DNA from: an uncultured Acidimicrobiaceae bacterium
GTDB lineage: Bacteria > Actinomycetota > Acidimicrobiia > Acidimicrobiales > MedAcidi-G1
Direction: 5' to 3'
NCBI GenBank assembly: GCA_913030665.1
Contig: CAJWFS010000001.1
Location: forward strand, 17,164 to 81,163
Length of the DNA stretch: 64,000 bases
Part shown: piece after piece, positions 37,864 through 46,434 of the stretch
How positions within the stretch are numbered: position 1 is the stretch's first letter
Layout of the letters: each line of letters begins with the position of its first letter
The notes under the pieces: model-generated
What the model was told of the DNA's origin: nothing
Database searches by the model: none
The model's input: the letters and a program-made list of their open reading frames with translations, nothing else
Translations under genes and position numbers: made by a program

Positions 37864-38151
37864 TCAGCCCAGGGCGTCCACTGCCTCTACGAACGCCACA
37901 TCCAGACGGGTGAGGCCCCCGGCACTGTGGGTAGTGACGGCGATCTCCACCTGATTCCACGAGTTGGACCAGTCGGGGTGGTGCTGGAGGGCTTCGGCCA
38001 CGGCAGCCACCCGCCCCATGAAGGCCCAGGCCTCGGCGAAGTCGGCGAACCTGAACGTCCGACGTAGGTGGTCCCCGTCGAACCCCCAGGCTGGAAGACG
38101 AGCCGCCAGGGCGGCGCGCTCCCCGGAAGTCAGGAGGGTGCGGTCGGCCAT
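37864..38151 (-). CDS. 4a-hydroxytetrahydrobiopterin dehydratase (PCD/DCoH)
   Basis: RTFRFADFAEAWAFMGRVAAVAEALQHHPDWSNSWNQVEIAVTTHSAGGLTRLDVAFVEAVD. Confidence 0.93.
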   Translation of the reverse strand: MADRTLLTSGERAALAARLPAWGFDGDHLRRTFRFADFAEAWAFMGRVAAVAEALQHHPDWSNSWNQVEIAVTTHSAGGLTRLDVAFVEAVDALG

Positions 38152-38219
38152 GGCATGACTGTAGGTCCGGAGGATCCTGCCGTTCAGGGCTGGGGATCTG
38201 CCCCGGTGATCCGACCCGT

Positions 38220-39065
38220 TCAGCGATCCAGCGGGTCGGCAAACGGGTCCTCGCCGAAGCCCGCCTCGTGGCCGTCGGGATGGGTCACCCCGGTGGGCAG
38301 GCCCACCGATGCTCCGGCCTCGGCCAGCACCCCGGTGTAGCCCTCGGCCTCCAGGCGTTCAGCCAGTTCGGGGCCGCCTACGACCTGGATCCGCCCCCGT
38401 GCCAGCACGTGCACCCTGTCGGGCTCCAGCACCTCTAGGAACCGGCCGAAGTGGGTGATGGCCAGAACCCCCAGGCCATCCTCTTCGGTGGCCTCCTGGA
38501 TCCGTCGCGCCACAGCAGCGAGTGCGTCGACGTCCAGACCCGAGTCGATCTCGTCCAGGACGGCGTAGCGCCTCCGCAGCGAACCCAGCATCAGGGTCTC
38601 GTTCCGCTTCTTCTCACCGCCGGAGAGGTCAACGTTCAGGGCCCGGGCCAGGAAGCGTTCATCGAATCCGATGCGTGCCGCCTCGGCCACCAGGTCCTCG
38701 TAGGTTCCGTCGGTACTGCGTCCATCCGCCCGGGCCGCCTCGGCGACCACTGACTCCAGGCTCACGCCGGGCACCTCCGTCGGGTGCTGGAGGGCCAGGA
38801 ACAACCCTGCCCGGGCCCTCTCCCATGTGGGCAACGACAGCAGGTCGACACCGTCCAGGGTGACCGAGCCCCCGGTCACCTCGTAGCCGGAGCGACCCAT
38901 CAGCACATGCGCCAGGGTCGACTTGCCCGACCCGTTGGGCCCCATCAAGGCATGGACCTCGCCTGGTCGAACCTCCAGGTCGATCCCGTGGAGGATGTCG
39001 ATTCCGCCGACGCTGGCCGTCAGGCCCTCGATGCGCAGCACGCGATTCTCCTCGGAACCGGTCAT
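38220..39065 (-). CDS. sufC: Fe-S cluster assembly ATPase SufC (copy 2)
   Basis: HALMGPNGSGKSTLAHVLMG, LFLALQHPTEVPGVS, LSGGEKKRNETLMLG, AVLDEIDSGLDVDAL. Confidence 0.93.
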   Translation of the reverse strand: MTGSEENRVLRIEGLTASVGGIDILHGIDLEVRPGEVHALMGPNGSGKSTLAHVLMGRSGYEVTGGSVTLDGVDLLSLPTWERARAGLFLALQHPTEVPGVSLESVVAEAARADGRSTDGTYEDLVAEAARIGFDERFLARALNVDLSGGEKKRNETLMLGSLRRRYAVLDEIDSGLDVDALAAVARRIQEATEEDGLGVLAITHFGRFLEVLEPDRVHVLARGRIQVVGGPELAERLEAEGYTGVLAEAGASVGLPTGVTHPDGHEAGFGEDPFADPLDR

Positions 39066-39391
39066 CGGGAACCTCCCCCGGACAACTCAACCAGCACCTC
39101 GTCACCCTCGACGGTCACCGTGTGCACCGCCACCGGCTTCAGGGCCGGCAGGGTTAGGGCCTCACCTGTCCGCAGGTCGAACAGGCTTCCGTGCTTCCAG
39201 CACTCCAGGGCGCACTCCTCGAGGTCCACGTCACCCTCCGACAGCGAGACCTCGGCGTGGCTGCAGATGTCGTCGATGGCATGCACCTCTTCGCCGATGC
39301 GTACCAACGCCACCGCCCGACCGTCCACCTCGACACGCCGTGGCATGCCGTCGCCCAGTTCGGACCAGCCACAGACGCGGACGCCGCTCAC
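39062..39391 (-). CDS. Rieske-type [2Fe-2S] ferredoxin
   Basis: DDICSHAEVSLSEGDVD (CxH) and LECWKHGSLFDLRTG (CxxH). Confidence 0.92.
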   Translation of the reverse strand: MSGVRVCGWSELGDGMPRRVEVDGRAVALVRIGEEVHAIDDICSHAEVSLSEGDVDLEECALECWKHGSLFDLRTGEALTLPALKPVAVHTVTVEGDEVLVELSGGGSR

Positions 39392-40743
39392 TGGGCGTCC
39401 CCGACGGCGACGGCCGAGCCTGCATCCCCAGTGGCCGAGTCGATGCCCGTCGATCCGCTGCCAGGCTCTGAGGGGCTGGAACCGGTTCGACGATCAAGTC
39501 GCTCGATCAGGGCGTCCTTCAGGATCTCGGCGACACCGGGGACCGGTGCAGCGTCGGCCACGTCCTGGAAGAACCCCTCCAGCAGGAGCTGTTCGGCCAC
39601 CCGCGTGGGCACGCCGCGGCTCTCAAGGTAGAAGCGCTGGTCCTCGTCGACCGGCGAGACCGTTGATGCATGGCTGCAGACGACGTCGTCGGTCTCGATC
39701 TCCAGGTTGGGCACGGTCTCGGCCCAGGCGTCCGGAGAGAGCTTGATGTTCCGGTTGGTCTGGTGCGCCCTGGTACGAACCGCCTCCGGGCGGACCCGGA
39801 TGAGGCCCGAGTAGATCGAGTGCGAGGATCCGTCCAGTGCACCCTTGAACAGGAGTTCGCTGGTCGTGTCGGGAGCCGCATGCTCCTGGAAGGTCCTGAA
39901 GTCCAACGTCTGGTCACCCTCGCCGAAGTAAGCGGCGGCCAGCCGTCCCTCGGCCCCACGGCCGACCAGGCGACAGTCGATCCGGGTGCGGGCGTAGTCG
40001 CCGCCGAGACCGGCCGTGAAGGCCTCCACGGTGCCCGACTGTCCGACCTTGAAGGCCTGGTGGGCCAACTGCCAGATCCTGGGGCCCATCTCCTGGACGA
40101 GGGCGTGTCGAAAGTGGCCGTCCCGGTCGACGGTGGCCTCCAGCACCGGGACCACCAGCGATGCGACGTCGGTGGACGTATGGAGTTCGACCACGGTCAG
40201 GGTGGCTCCGGCACCGCACCTCACGATCACCCGCGGGAAGACCGCCGAGGCGTCGGCATCGGTGAGGACCACCACGACCACGGGGGCGTCGACCTGGACG
40301 CCGTCGGGCACCACAATCGCCACCGGTTCCGGCCCGTAGGCCCGATTCAGGTGGCCGAACAGATCGACCGGGATGTCGATCACCGAGCCGAGGTGGTCGG
40401 ATCCGTCATCGAGGTCGGCAACGGCTCCGATGGTCATGCCGGCCTCAGCCAACCGTGCCTCAAGCGTGTTCTCGACCACCCAGCCGTTCCTGATCACGAC
40501 GACGCCGGCCATCTCGCCGAACCTCGACAGGTCGCGTTCGACGACGGAGTTCAAGGCCCGCTGTCGCTTCAGGGGTGCGAAGCCATCGAGGTCCAGGTCG
40601 GCGATCCTGGAGTACCGCCAGACCTCCTCGTCAGGGCTGGGAGGATCGACGTCGTCCAGGCCCTCGAAGGCCCTCCGACGAACCTCGGAAAGCCACTCCG
40701 GTCCGGGCAGTCCGGCCGAGACATCAGCGGTGAAGGCTTTCAG
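39388..40743 (-). CDS. sufD: Fe-S cluster assembly protein SufD (start extended beyond ORF track)
   Basis: Body SHSIYSGLIRVRPEAVRTRAHQTNRNIKLSPDAWAETVPNLEIETDDVVCSHASTVSPVDEDQRFYLESRG; in-frame upstream residues ...LKAFTADVSAGLPGPEWLSEVRRRAFEGL...DEEVWRYSRIADLDLDGF; CTG at 40743 preceded by GGTGAGG. Confidence 0.85.
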   Translation of the reverse strand: MKAFTADVSAGLPGPEWLSEVRRRAFEGLDDVDPPSPDEEVWRYSRIADLDLDGFAPLKRQRALNSVVERDLSRFGEMAGVVVIRNGWVVENTLEARLAEAGMTIGAVADLDDGSDHLGSVIDIPVDLFGHLNRAYGPEPVAIVVPDGVQVDAPVVVVVLTDADASAVFPRVIVRCGAGATLTVVELHTSTDVASLVVPVLEATVDRDGHFRHALVQEMGPRIWQLAHQAFKVGQSGTVEAFTAGLGGDYARTRIDCRLVGRGAEGRLAAAYFGEGDQTLDFRTFQEHAAPDTTSELLFKGALDGSSHSIYSGLIRVRPEAVRTRAHQTNRNIKLSPDAWAETVPNLEIETDDVVCSHASTVSPVDEDQRFYLESRGVPTRVAEQLLLEGFFQDVADAAPVPGVAEILKDALIERLDRRTGSSPSEPGSGSTGIDSATGDAGSAVAVGDAQ

Positions 40744-40830
40744 GTCGATACCTCACCGACTACCCCTCGTGGGGTGCCGGACATCTCGGATGGACAGACG
40801 GTGGAAGCTCGTAGGGACTCCCCGCGAACC

Positions 40831-40863
40831 GGGATTTACCCTACCGTCGTAGGTGTAATTCCC
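40831..40863. promoter_or_regulatory. Palindromic candidate operator upstream of sufD
   Basis: GGGATTTACCCTAC-CGTC-GTAGGTGTAATTCCC, near-perfect inverted repeat (one mismatch, one bulge). Confidence 0.65.
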
Positions 40864-40895
40864 GGCCGCCGGGAACACTCCGGAACCGCAGCGGT

Positions 40896-41129
40896 TCAGG
40901 GCCCGTGGAGGTGTCCGAGGGTCCCGGGTGAGATCTCGCAGGAGGCCTCGTAGGCCTCCACGTCGATCGACTTCAGCCTTATGACCCGTCCGATCCGGAA
41001 AGCCCGCAACTTCCCACCATCGATGAGGCGGTAGACGGTCTTGGTCGCCACGCCCAGACGGTGGGCGACCGCATCGGTGCTCATCCATGTCCAGTCCAGG
41101 CCGTCAGCACTTTCCACCTCTGCATCCAT
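40896..41129 (-). CDS. Helix-turn-helix (excisionase/BldC-like) DNA-binding protein
   Basis: WMSTDAVAHRLGVATKTVYRLIDGGKLRAFRIGRVIRLKSIDVEAYEAS. Confidence 0.88.
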   Translation of the reverse strand: MDAEVESADGLDWTWMSTDAVAHRLGVATKTVYRLIDGGKLRAFRIGRVIRLKSIDVEAYEASCEISPGTLGHLHGP

Positions 41130-41216
41130 TCCGGTGATTCTACATGACTTTCAATACCCGAAATGATCCCGCCATCCCTCCTGCCAGGCGCTGGAGGGTC
41201 GACAGCAGTCGGCTGT

Positions 41217-41780
41217 ATGGTCGCCACCGTGTCCAGCCCCCACTATCAGGAGGATCCGGATACCGCCGAACGGAAGGTATCTGGCGACGGACGGGGTGAC
41301 GGGCAGAACGCTGCCGGATCGGACCGGACCATTCGGGCACGGGTCCGCTCGGCCCCGACGGGGCCCAGCCAACTCGCCGCCGCCGGTTTCATGGCCACCG
41401 GCCTTCTGATCCTGGCGGCCGCGACCATCGCGTTCTTCCTTTCCAGGGGCACGGGCGAACCCCCGGCCGAACCGCCACCCCTAGTCATGGAAGGCGGCCC
41501 CGTGGTCACCTACCTGGGAACCAAATACCAGATCGGGAGACCGGGTGACGTATCCGTGGTCCGGTCCTGCGACGGTCGAGCCACTGCCTGGCTGCTACGG
41601 CCATCGACCGGCGCCATCTACAGCTTCGAGGCATGGGCCACTGACGAGATGGTCATCGCCGACCCGATCCGGATCGTGCTCGGGGGCCAGTCCCTTCGTC
41701 TCGCCCACAGTCTGGGCTGCACCGACGTTCATGTCGAGACCACCGATGGTCGCTCCGTGCCACTCACCGACGGGTCCTGA
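41217..41780 (+). CDS. Hypothetical membrane-anchored protein
   Basis: LAAAGFMATGLLILAAATIAFFLS TM followed by extracytoplasmic region. Confidence 0.65.
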   Translation: MVATVSSPHYQEDPDTAERKVSGDGRGDGQNAAGSDRTIRARVRSAPTGPSQLAAAGFMATGLLILAAATIAFFLSRGTGEPPAEPPPLVMEGGPVVTYLGTKYQIGRPGDVSVVRSCDGRATAWLLRPSTGAIYSFEAWATDEMVIADPIRIVLGGQSLRLAHSLGCTDVHVETTDGRSVPLTDGS

Positions 41781-41800
41781 ACTGGCCCACTGACGGGTTG

Positions 41801-42337
41801 CTACCGGGCCCGTGACCAGATGCCGTGGGGCGCAGCCGGAAAGAAGTCCATGGTTCGCTCCTCCAGCAGCTCCATACCGAGCCTGATGGCGACGGCCTGC
41901 GAGGCCTCGTTCTCAGGGAGGATGCAGGAGAAGATCCGATCCAGGTCGAGGTCATCGAAGGCGTATCGGATGGCCTCGGCTCCGGCCTCGGTGGCGTAGC
42001 CCCTTCCCCAGTGGTCGGGGTGCAGGGTCCAGCCGACCTCCACGCCCGGCCAGTCCGGACGCTCCGGGTGGTGGAGCCCGGCCCGCCCCAGGAAGACTCC
42101 CGAGGAACGCTCCTGCAGCGCCCACTGGCCGGTGCCCCGGAGCGCCCACTGGCCCATGAACCCGGCCATCTGCTGCCAGGCATCACCCCGCGTCAGGCCA
42201 GCCGGCAGGTGGAGCCACCGTCGCACTTCGGGAGTGTCCAGCACCGCGAAGTAGTCGTCCAGGTCGTCGTCCCAGAACGGGCGCAGGAGGAGACGCTCGG
42301 TCTCCAGGGTCGGACAACCCGCTGGTCTGGTCTGCAC
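41801..42337 (-). CDS. GNAT family N-acetyltransferase
   Basis: LETERLLLRPFWDDDLDDYFAVLDTPEVRRWL..., VGWTLHPDHWGRGYATEAGAEAIRYAFDDLDLDRI; GTG start preferred. Confidence 0.9.
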   Translation of the reverse strand: MQTRPAGCPTLETERLLLRPFWDDDLDDYFAVLDTPEVRRWLHLPAGLTRGDAWQQMAGFMGQWALRGTGQWALQERSSGVFLGRAGLHHPERPDWPGVEVGWTLHPDHWGRGYATEAGAEAIRYAFDDLDLDRIFSCILPENEASQAVAIRLGMELLEERTMDFFPAAPHGIWSRAR

Positions 42338-42382
42338 CTCCCCATCGTGGCATCTGCTCACCGATGCTGGTGGACTCTGCGG

Positions 42383-42607
42383 ATGGCAGAGATACAACTC
42401 GAATCACCGGTGACCGGCGTGGTCTGGAAGGTCGTGGCGGCCCCCGGCGCCGTGGTAGCGGCAGGCGACACCGTCCTCATCGTGGAGTCGATGAAGATGG
42501 AGATCCCGATCGAGTCGCCGGAGGACGCGACGGTGACCCTCCTCCATGTGGCCGAGGGCGACCAGGTCTCCGAGGACGACGTGGTTGCGACCATCCAGAC
42601 GGTCTGA
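42383..42607 (+). CDS. Stand-alone biotin/lipoyl-attachment (BCCP-like) domain protein
   Basis: SPVTGVVWKVVAAPGAVVAAGDTVLIVESMKMEIPIESPEDATVTLLHVAEGDQVSEDDVVATIQ; biotinylation motif ESMKME. Confidence 0.9.
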   Translation: MAEIQLESPVTGVVWKVVAAPGAVVAAGDTVLIVESMKMEIPIESPEDATVTLLHVAEGDQVSEDDVVATIQTV

Positions 42608-42628
42608 GACGCACCACGGCGGTGGGTC

Positions 42629-44227
42629 TCAGGGCCGGTAGGGGAACCTCGCCGGACCCGGGGTGCGCAGCGGTGCCACCAGGTTGGCGAACTCGCAGAG
42701 CAGCGGACGCGTCTCGGCCGGATCGATGATCTCCTCCACCAGGAACGCCTCGGCGGTCCGGAACGGTGATCGGACGCTGTTGAGGCGCTCCGTGATCTCA
42801 GCCAGCAGGGCCGCCGGATCATCCGACGCCTCGAGGTCGGCCCGGTAGGCCGCCTCCACGCCACCCTCCACCGGAAGGGAACCCCAGTCCCCCGAAGGCC
42901 ACGCGTACCGGTACTGGAAGCGGTGGGCGGGGGAATGGGCGGCGCCGGCCACCCCGAACGCCTTGCGAACCAGCACCGAGCACCACGGCACGGTCGCCTG
43001 GTAGATGGCGGCCAGCGCACGGGCACCGTGGCGGATGGTGGCCTGCTGCTCGGCCTCGGTACCGATAACGAAGCCCGGATTGTCGACCAGGTGCACGACG
43101 GGAAGGTGGAACGTCTCCGCCAGGTCCACGAACCGGGTGACCTTCTGCGAGGAAGCCGCCGTCCAGCCGCCGCCGTAGTGGTACGGGTCGCCAGCCACGA
43201 TGGCGACCGGCCAGCCATCCAGCCGCGCCAGGCCACAGATGGCCGACCGGCCGAAGGCCCTTCCGATCTCGAAGAAGCTGCCCTCGTCGACCACCGAATC
43301 GATGATCGACCGCATCTTGTAGACCTGCCTACGGTCCCGGGGAACCACGTCGCCCAGCCCGGCGTCGGTGCGGCCCGGATCGTCGGTGCACGGACCACGT
43401 TCCGCCAACTCGTATACCGAGGAGGGCAGGTAGGAGAGGAACCGGCGGGTCCTCTCGAAGGCCTCCTCCTCACTGCGTACCTCGTCGTCGATGGCACCGT
43501 TGCGGGTGTGGATCCGGCTTCCGCCCAGGTCCTCCTTGTCGACCTGTTCACCACCCATCCTGTTGACCACGACCGGTCCGGCGGCGAAGAGGTGCGACAT
43601 GCCCTTCACCATCACCGAGTAGTGGCTGGTGACGGCACGCGCCGCCCCGAGGCCCGCCACCGATCCGAGACACAACGCCACCGTCGGCACCATGGCCAGG
43701 TTGGCCACGACATGCTCCCATGCGGGGTTCATGGGCACGTAGGTACGGGCACCGCGTCCATGGCCGCCCTCGGTGTCGGAGACCTTCTTGGACGGGTCGG
43801 TGTCCAGCGTCCTGACCGAACCGCCGCCACCGGTGCCGTCGATGAGGCGGATGATCGGCAGGCGTAGTTCGCCAGCCATCTTCTCCGCTGCAATCTGCTT
43901 TCCGATGATCGCCGCGTCGGCCGCACCCCCCCGGACGGTGAAGTCGTCGGCCGCCACCACGACCGTACGTCCATCGATCCGACCCCGGCCGAACAGGAAA
44001 TTGGAGGCCCGTAGGTCGACCAGCTCCCCGTCCCCGTCGTAGGTGGGACTGCCCGCGATCTTGCCGATCTCGTGGAACGACCCCCCGTCCAGGAGGGCGG
44101 TGATCCGCTGGCGCACGTCCAACTTGCCCCGATCGTGCTGGCGGGCGACCTTCTCGGCGCCACCCATCTGCTCGGCCATCGCCTCACGGGCCCGCAGCTC
44201 ACCCAGTTCCGGTTCCCACTCCCCCAC
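42629..44227 (-). CDS. Acyl-CoA carboxylase carboxyltransferase (beta) subunit
   Basis: RQHDRGKLDVRQRITALLDGGSFHEIG, GTGGGGSVRTLDTDP, GSVAGLGAARAVTSHYSVMVKG, LVDNPGFVIGTEAEQ. Confidence 0.93.
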   Translation of the reverse strand: MGEWEPELGELRAREAMAEQMGGAEKVARQHDRGKLDVRQRITALLDGGSFHEIGKIAGSPTYDGDGELVDLRASNFLFGRGRIDGRTVVVAADDFTVRGGAADAAIIGKQIAAEKMAGELRLPIIRLIDGTGGGGSVRTLDTDPSKKVSDTEGGHGRGARTYVPMNPAWEHVVANLAMVPTVALCLGSVAGLGAARAVTSHYSVMVKGMSHLFAAGPVVVNRMGGEQVDKEDLGGSRIHTRNGAIDDEVRSEEEAFERTRRFLSYLPSSVYELAERGPCTDDPGRTDAGLGDVVPRDRRQVYKMRSIIDSVVDEGSFFEIGRAFGRSAICGLARLDGWPVAIVAGDPYHYGGGWTAASSQKVTRFVDLAETFHLPVVHLVDNPGFVIGTEAEQQATIRHGARALAAIYQATVPWCSVLVRKAFGVAGAAHSPAHRFQYRYAWPSGDWGSLPVEGGVEAAYRADLEASDDPAALLAEITERLNSVRSPFRTAEAFLVEEIIDPAETRPLLCEFANLVAPLRTPGPARFPYRP

Positions 44228-44256
44228 GATCCAGTCCCTCTCCGTCGATGCCGGCG

Positions 44257-45453
44257 CTAGGCGGGTCGGAGCTCGGTCAGCCCGCGGACGTTGTCACGCA
44301 GGACCAGCCGGCGGTCCTCCCCGGAGAAGTCCTCCACCTCGCACAGGAAGTCCAGCGGGGTGGGCAGCCCCTCGATGTGGGGCCAGTCGGAACCGAAGAT
44401 CACGTGGTCCGCCCCCATGAGGTCCACCACCTCGTGCACGTCGTCCTCCCAGAAGGGGTTCATCCAGACGTGCTCCCGAAACAGGGCCACCGGATCCTCG
44501 TCGAACCAGTGGGAGGACTTCCCGGCCTGCTGCCGCAGCTTCCGGAACAGGGGAGCCAGGTAGTCGGAGCCGTTCTCCACGCTGGCGATCCTGAGGTTTC
44601 CGAAGCGCGTGTACATCTTCTCCAACGACATGGTGATCAGCCAGTCGTGGGCGGCCCGCTCGATGTTGAAGGCCTTGATCGATGGCCTGTAGCGGCCGGT
44701 TCCCCCGGCCACGCCCGACGAGGTGAACCCGTCGTCCGCGTAGCCCTGGGTGCTGTAGCCGCTGTCGCCGGCGTGGACCACCGTGGTTATCCCGGCCTCG
44801 TTCACACGCGCCCAGAAGGGATCGAACATGGGGTCGGCCGGAGATCGCGGTCCGTTGGCGGTCTGGACGGCGGCTGGCCGCATGACGATTGTCCGGGCGC
44901 CGTTGTCCAGGCACCATTCCAGCTCCCGGACGGCCATGTCGACGTCGGCCAGGGACAGGTAGGGAGCGGCGTAGATGGTGTCGCGGAATGCGAAGCCCCA
45001 GTCCTCCAGAAGCCACCTGTTGAAGCCGGTCATGAGAGCGACGACGGCCTCCGTGTCGTCCTTCAGGAGCTCCTCGTAGAGCACGCCGAGCGTCGGGAAG
45101 AGCCATACGGCCTCCAGGCCCTGCCCCTCAATGACCGTCGCCCGCGCCTCGCGGTCCACGTACTCGGCGGGTAGCGGCTCCCGGTCCCTCAGGTACTCGA
45201 GTGGGCCCTTCCCCTCCGGATTGCCCTTGAAGTACTGGTGTAGGGCTCCAGGCTTGGCGATCGGATTCCAGGTCGGGTTGGCCACCGCCCGGCTGAGGCG
45301 CCCGCCCACGATGTGGTGCCTCCGCCCATCGATCTCGGCCCACTGGACCACCCGGTGGCGCATCTCCGGCGCCACATGCCGGATGAAGGCGTCCTCGGCC
45401 TCGTAGTAGTGGTTGTCGCAGTCGAAGGGTCTGTAGTCCAGGTCGTCAGTCAT
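44257..45453 (-). CDS. Amidohydrolase family protein (PF04909-like)
   Basis: RPFDCDNHYYEAEDAFIRH, VVHAGDSGYSTQGY, HVIFGSDWPHIEGLPTPLDFL. Confidence 0.88.
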   Translation of the reverse strand: MTDDLDYRPFDCDNHYYEAEDAFIRHVAPEMRHRVVQWAEIDGRRHHIVGGRLSRAVANPTWNPIAKPGALHQYFKGNPEGKGPLEYLRDREPLPAEYVDREARATVIEGQGLEAVWLFPTLGVLYEELLKDDTEAVVALMTGFNRWLLEDWGFAFRDTIYAAPYLSLADVDMAVRELEWCLDNGARTIVMRPAAVQTANGPRSPADPMFDPFWARVNEAGITTVVHAGDSGYSTQGYADDGFTSSGVAGGTGRYRPSIKAFNIERAAHDWLITMSLEKMYTRFGNLRIASVENGSDYLAPLFRKLRQQAGKSSHWFDEDPVALFREHVWMNPFWEDDVHEVVDLMGADHVIFGSDWPHIEGLPTPLDFLCEVEDFSGEDRRLVLRDNVRGLTELRPA

Positions 45454-45581
45454 TGGTGGTCACCGGTAGCTCCCCGTAACGGTCCGCCGCCCCAGAGCGG
45501 GGTGTCCGGAGCCTGCAGCGCACGACAGTACCGGCCACCCGGGATCGGAGCCGAACGGGGCGCAGCACTAGGGTTCGTGCC

Positions 45582-46415
45582 GTGCCGGACCCATCAGCCA
45601 ACGAGACCTCCTTCGAGACCCTTGACGTCACGGTCGCCGACCACGTGGCCACCGTCGTCCTGAACCGTCCGGAGGCGGGCAACGCCTTCACCGCCGTCAT
45701 GCAGGGCGAGTTGCGGGACCTCTGGACCGCGCTGCGGTCCGATGATGACGTCCGTGTCGTGGTCCTCACCGGCAGCGGAGATCGGGCGTTCTGCACCGGC
45801 ATCGACCGGAACGAGCCGTTCACCGCGCTTGGCGATTCCCCGGCGTTGTACGGCACGTCCAACAACTTCATGTACGACGATCCCGGTGACTGGCTGGGCC
45901 CGAAGTCCAACGACCTCTGGAAGCCGGTCATCGGCGCCGTGAACGGCATGGCCTGTGGGGGTGCCTTCTACCTACTCGGCGAGTGTGACGTGCTAATCGC
46001 CGCCGAGCACGCCACCTTCTTCGACCCGCACGTCACCTACGGCATGCCGGCGATCTACGAGCCGATGAAGATGCTCTCCCGGATGCCGTTCGGCGAGGTG
46101 ATGAGAATGTCGTTGACCGGAAACGCCGAGCGCATCTCGGCCGGGACCGCCCTGCGAATGGGTCTCGTGACGGAGGTGGTGCCGGCAGCCGACCTGGCCG
46201 GTGCCGCAGCGGGCCTCGCCGCCTCGATCGCTGCCAACCCACCGTGGGCCGTGCAGGGCACGCTCCGGGCGATCTGGGCCGCCCACGACCTCGGTCCACT
46301 GGGTGGGCGCTCGGTCGCCACGGCCCTGCTCAGCACCGCCACCGACAAGGATGCCATGCGATCGGGCACGGAGCAGTTCACCTCGGGTGGTCGCGTCGAG
46401 CCCCGTATCCGCTGA
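45582..46415 (+). CDS. Enoyl-CoA hydratase/isomerase family protein
   Basis: VTVADHVATVVLNRPEAGNAFTAVMQGEL, VVLTGSGDRAFCTGIDRNE, KPVIGAVNGMACGGAFYLLGECDVLIA. Confidence 0.93.
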   Translation: MPDPSANETSFETLDVTVADHVATVVLNRPEAGNAFTAVMQGELRDLWTALRSDDDVRVVVLTGSGDRAFCTGIDRNEPFTALGDSPALYGTSNNFMYDDPGDWLGPKSNDLWKPVIGAVNGMACGGAFYLLGECDVLIAAEHATFFDPHVTYGMPAIYEPMKMLSRMPFGEVMRMSLTGNAERISAGTALRMGLVTEVVPAADLAGAAAGLAASIAANPPWAVQGTLRAIWAAHDLGPLGGRSVATALLSTATDKDAMRSGTEQFTSGGRVEPRIR

Positions 46416-46434
46416 GGCGACCGGGTCTCGTCCC

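Noticed and set aside
40896-41129. Excisionase-like HTH as evidence of a mobile element
   Set aside because: No integrase, att repeats or phage genes nearby; such short HTH proteins are common chromosomal BldC/MerR-like regulators.
44248-45174. 308-aa plus-strand ORF antisense to amidohydrolase
   Set aside because: Low-complexity antisense reading without family motifs.
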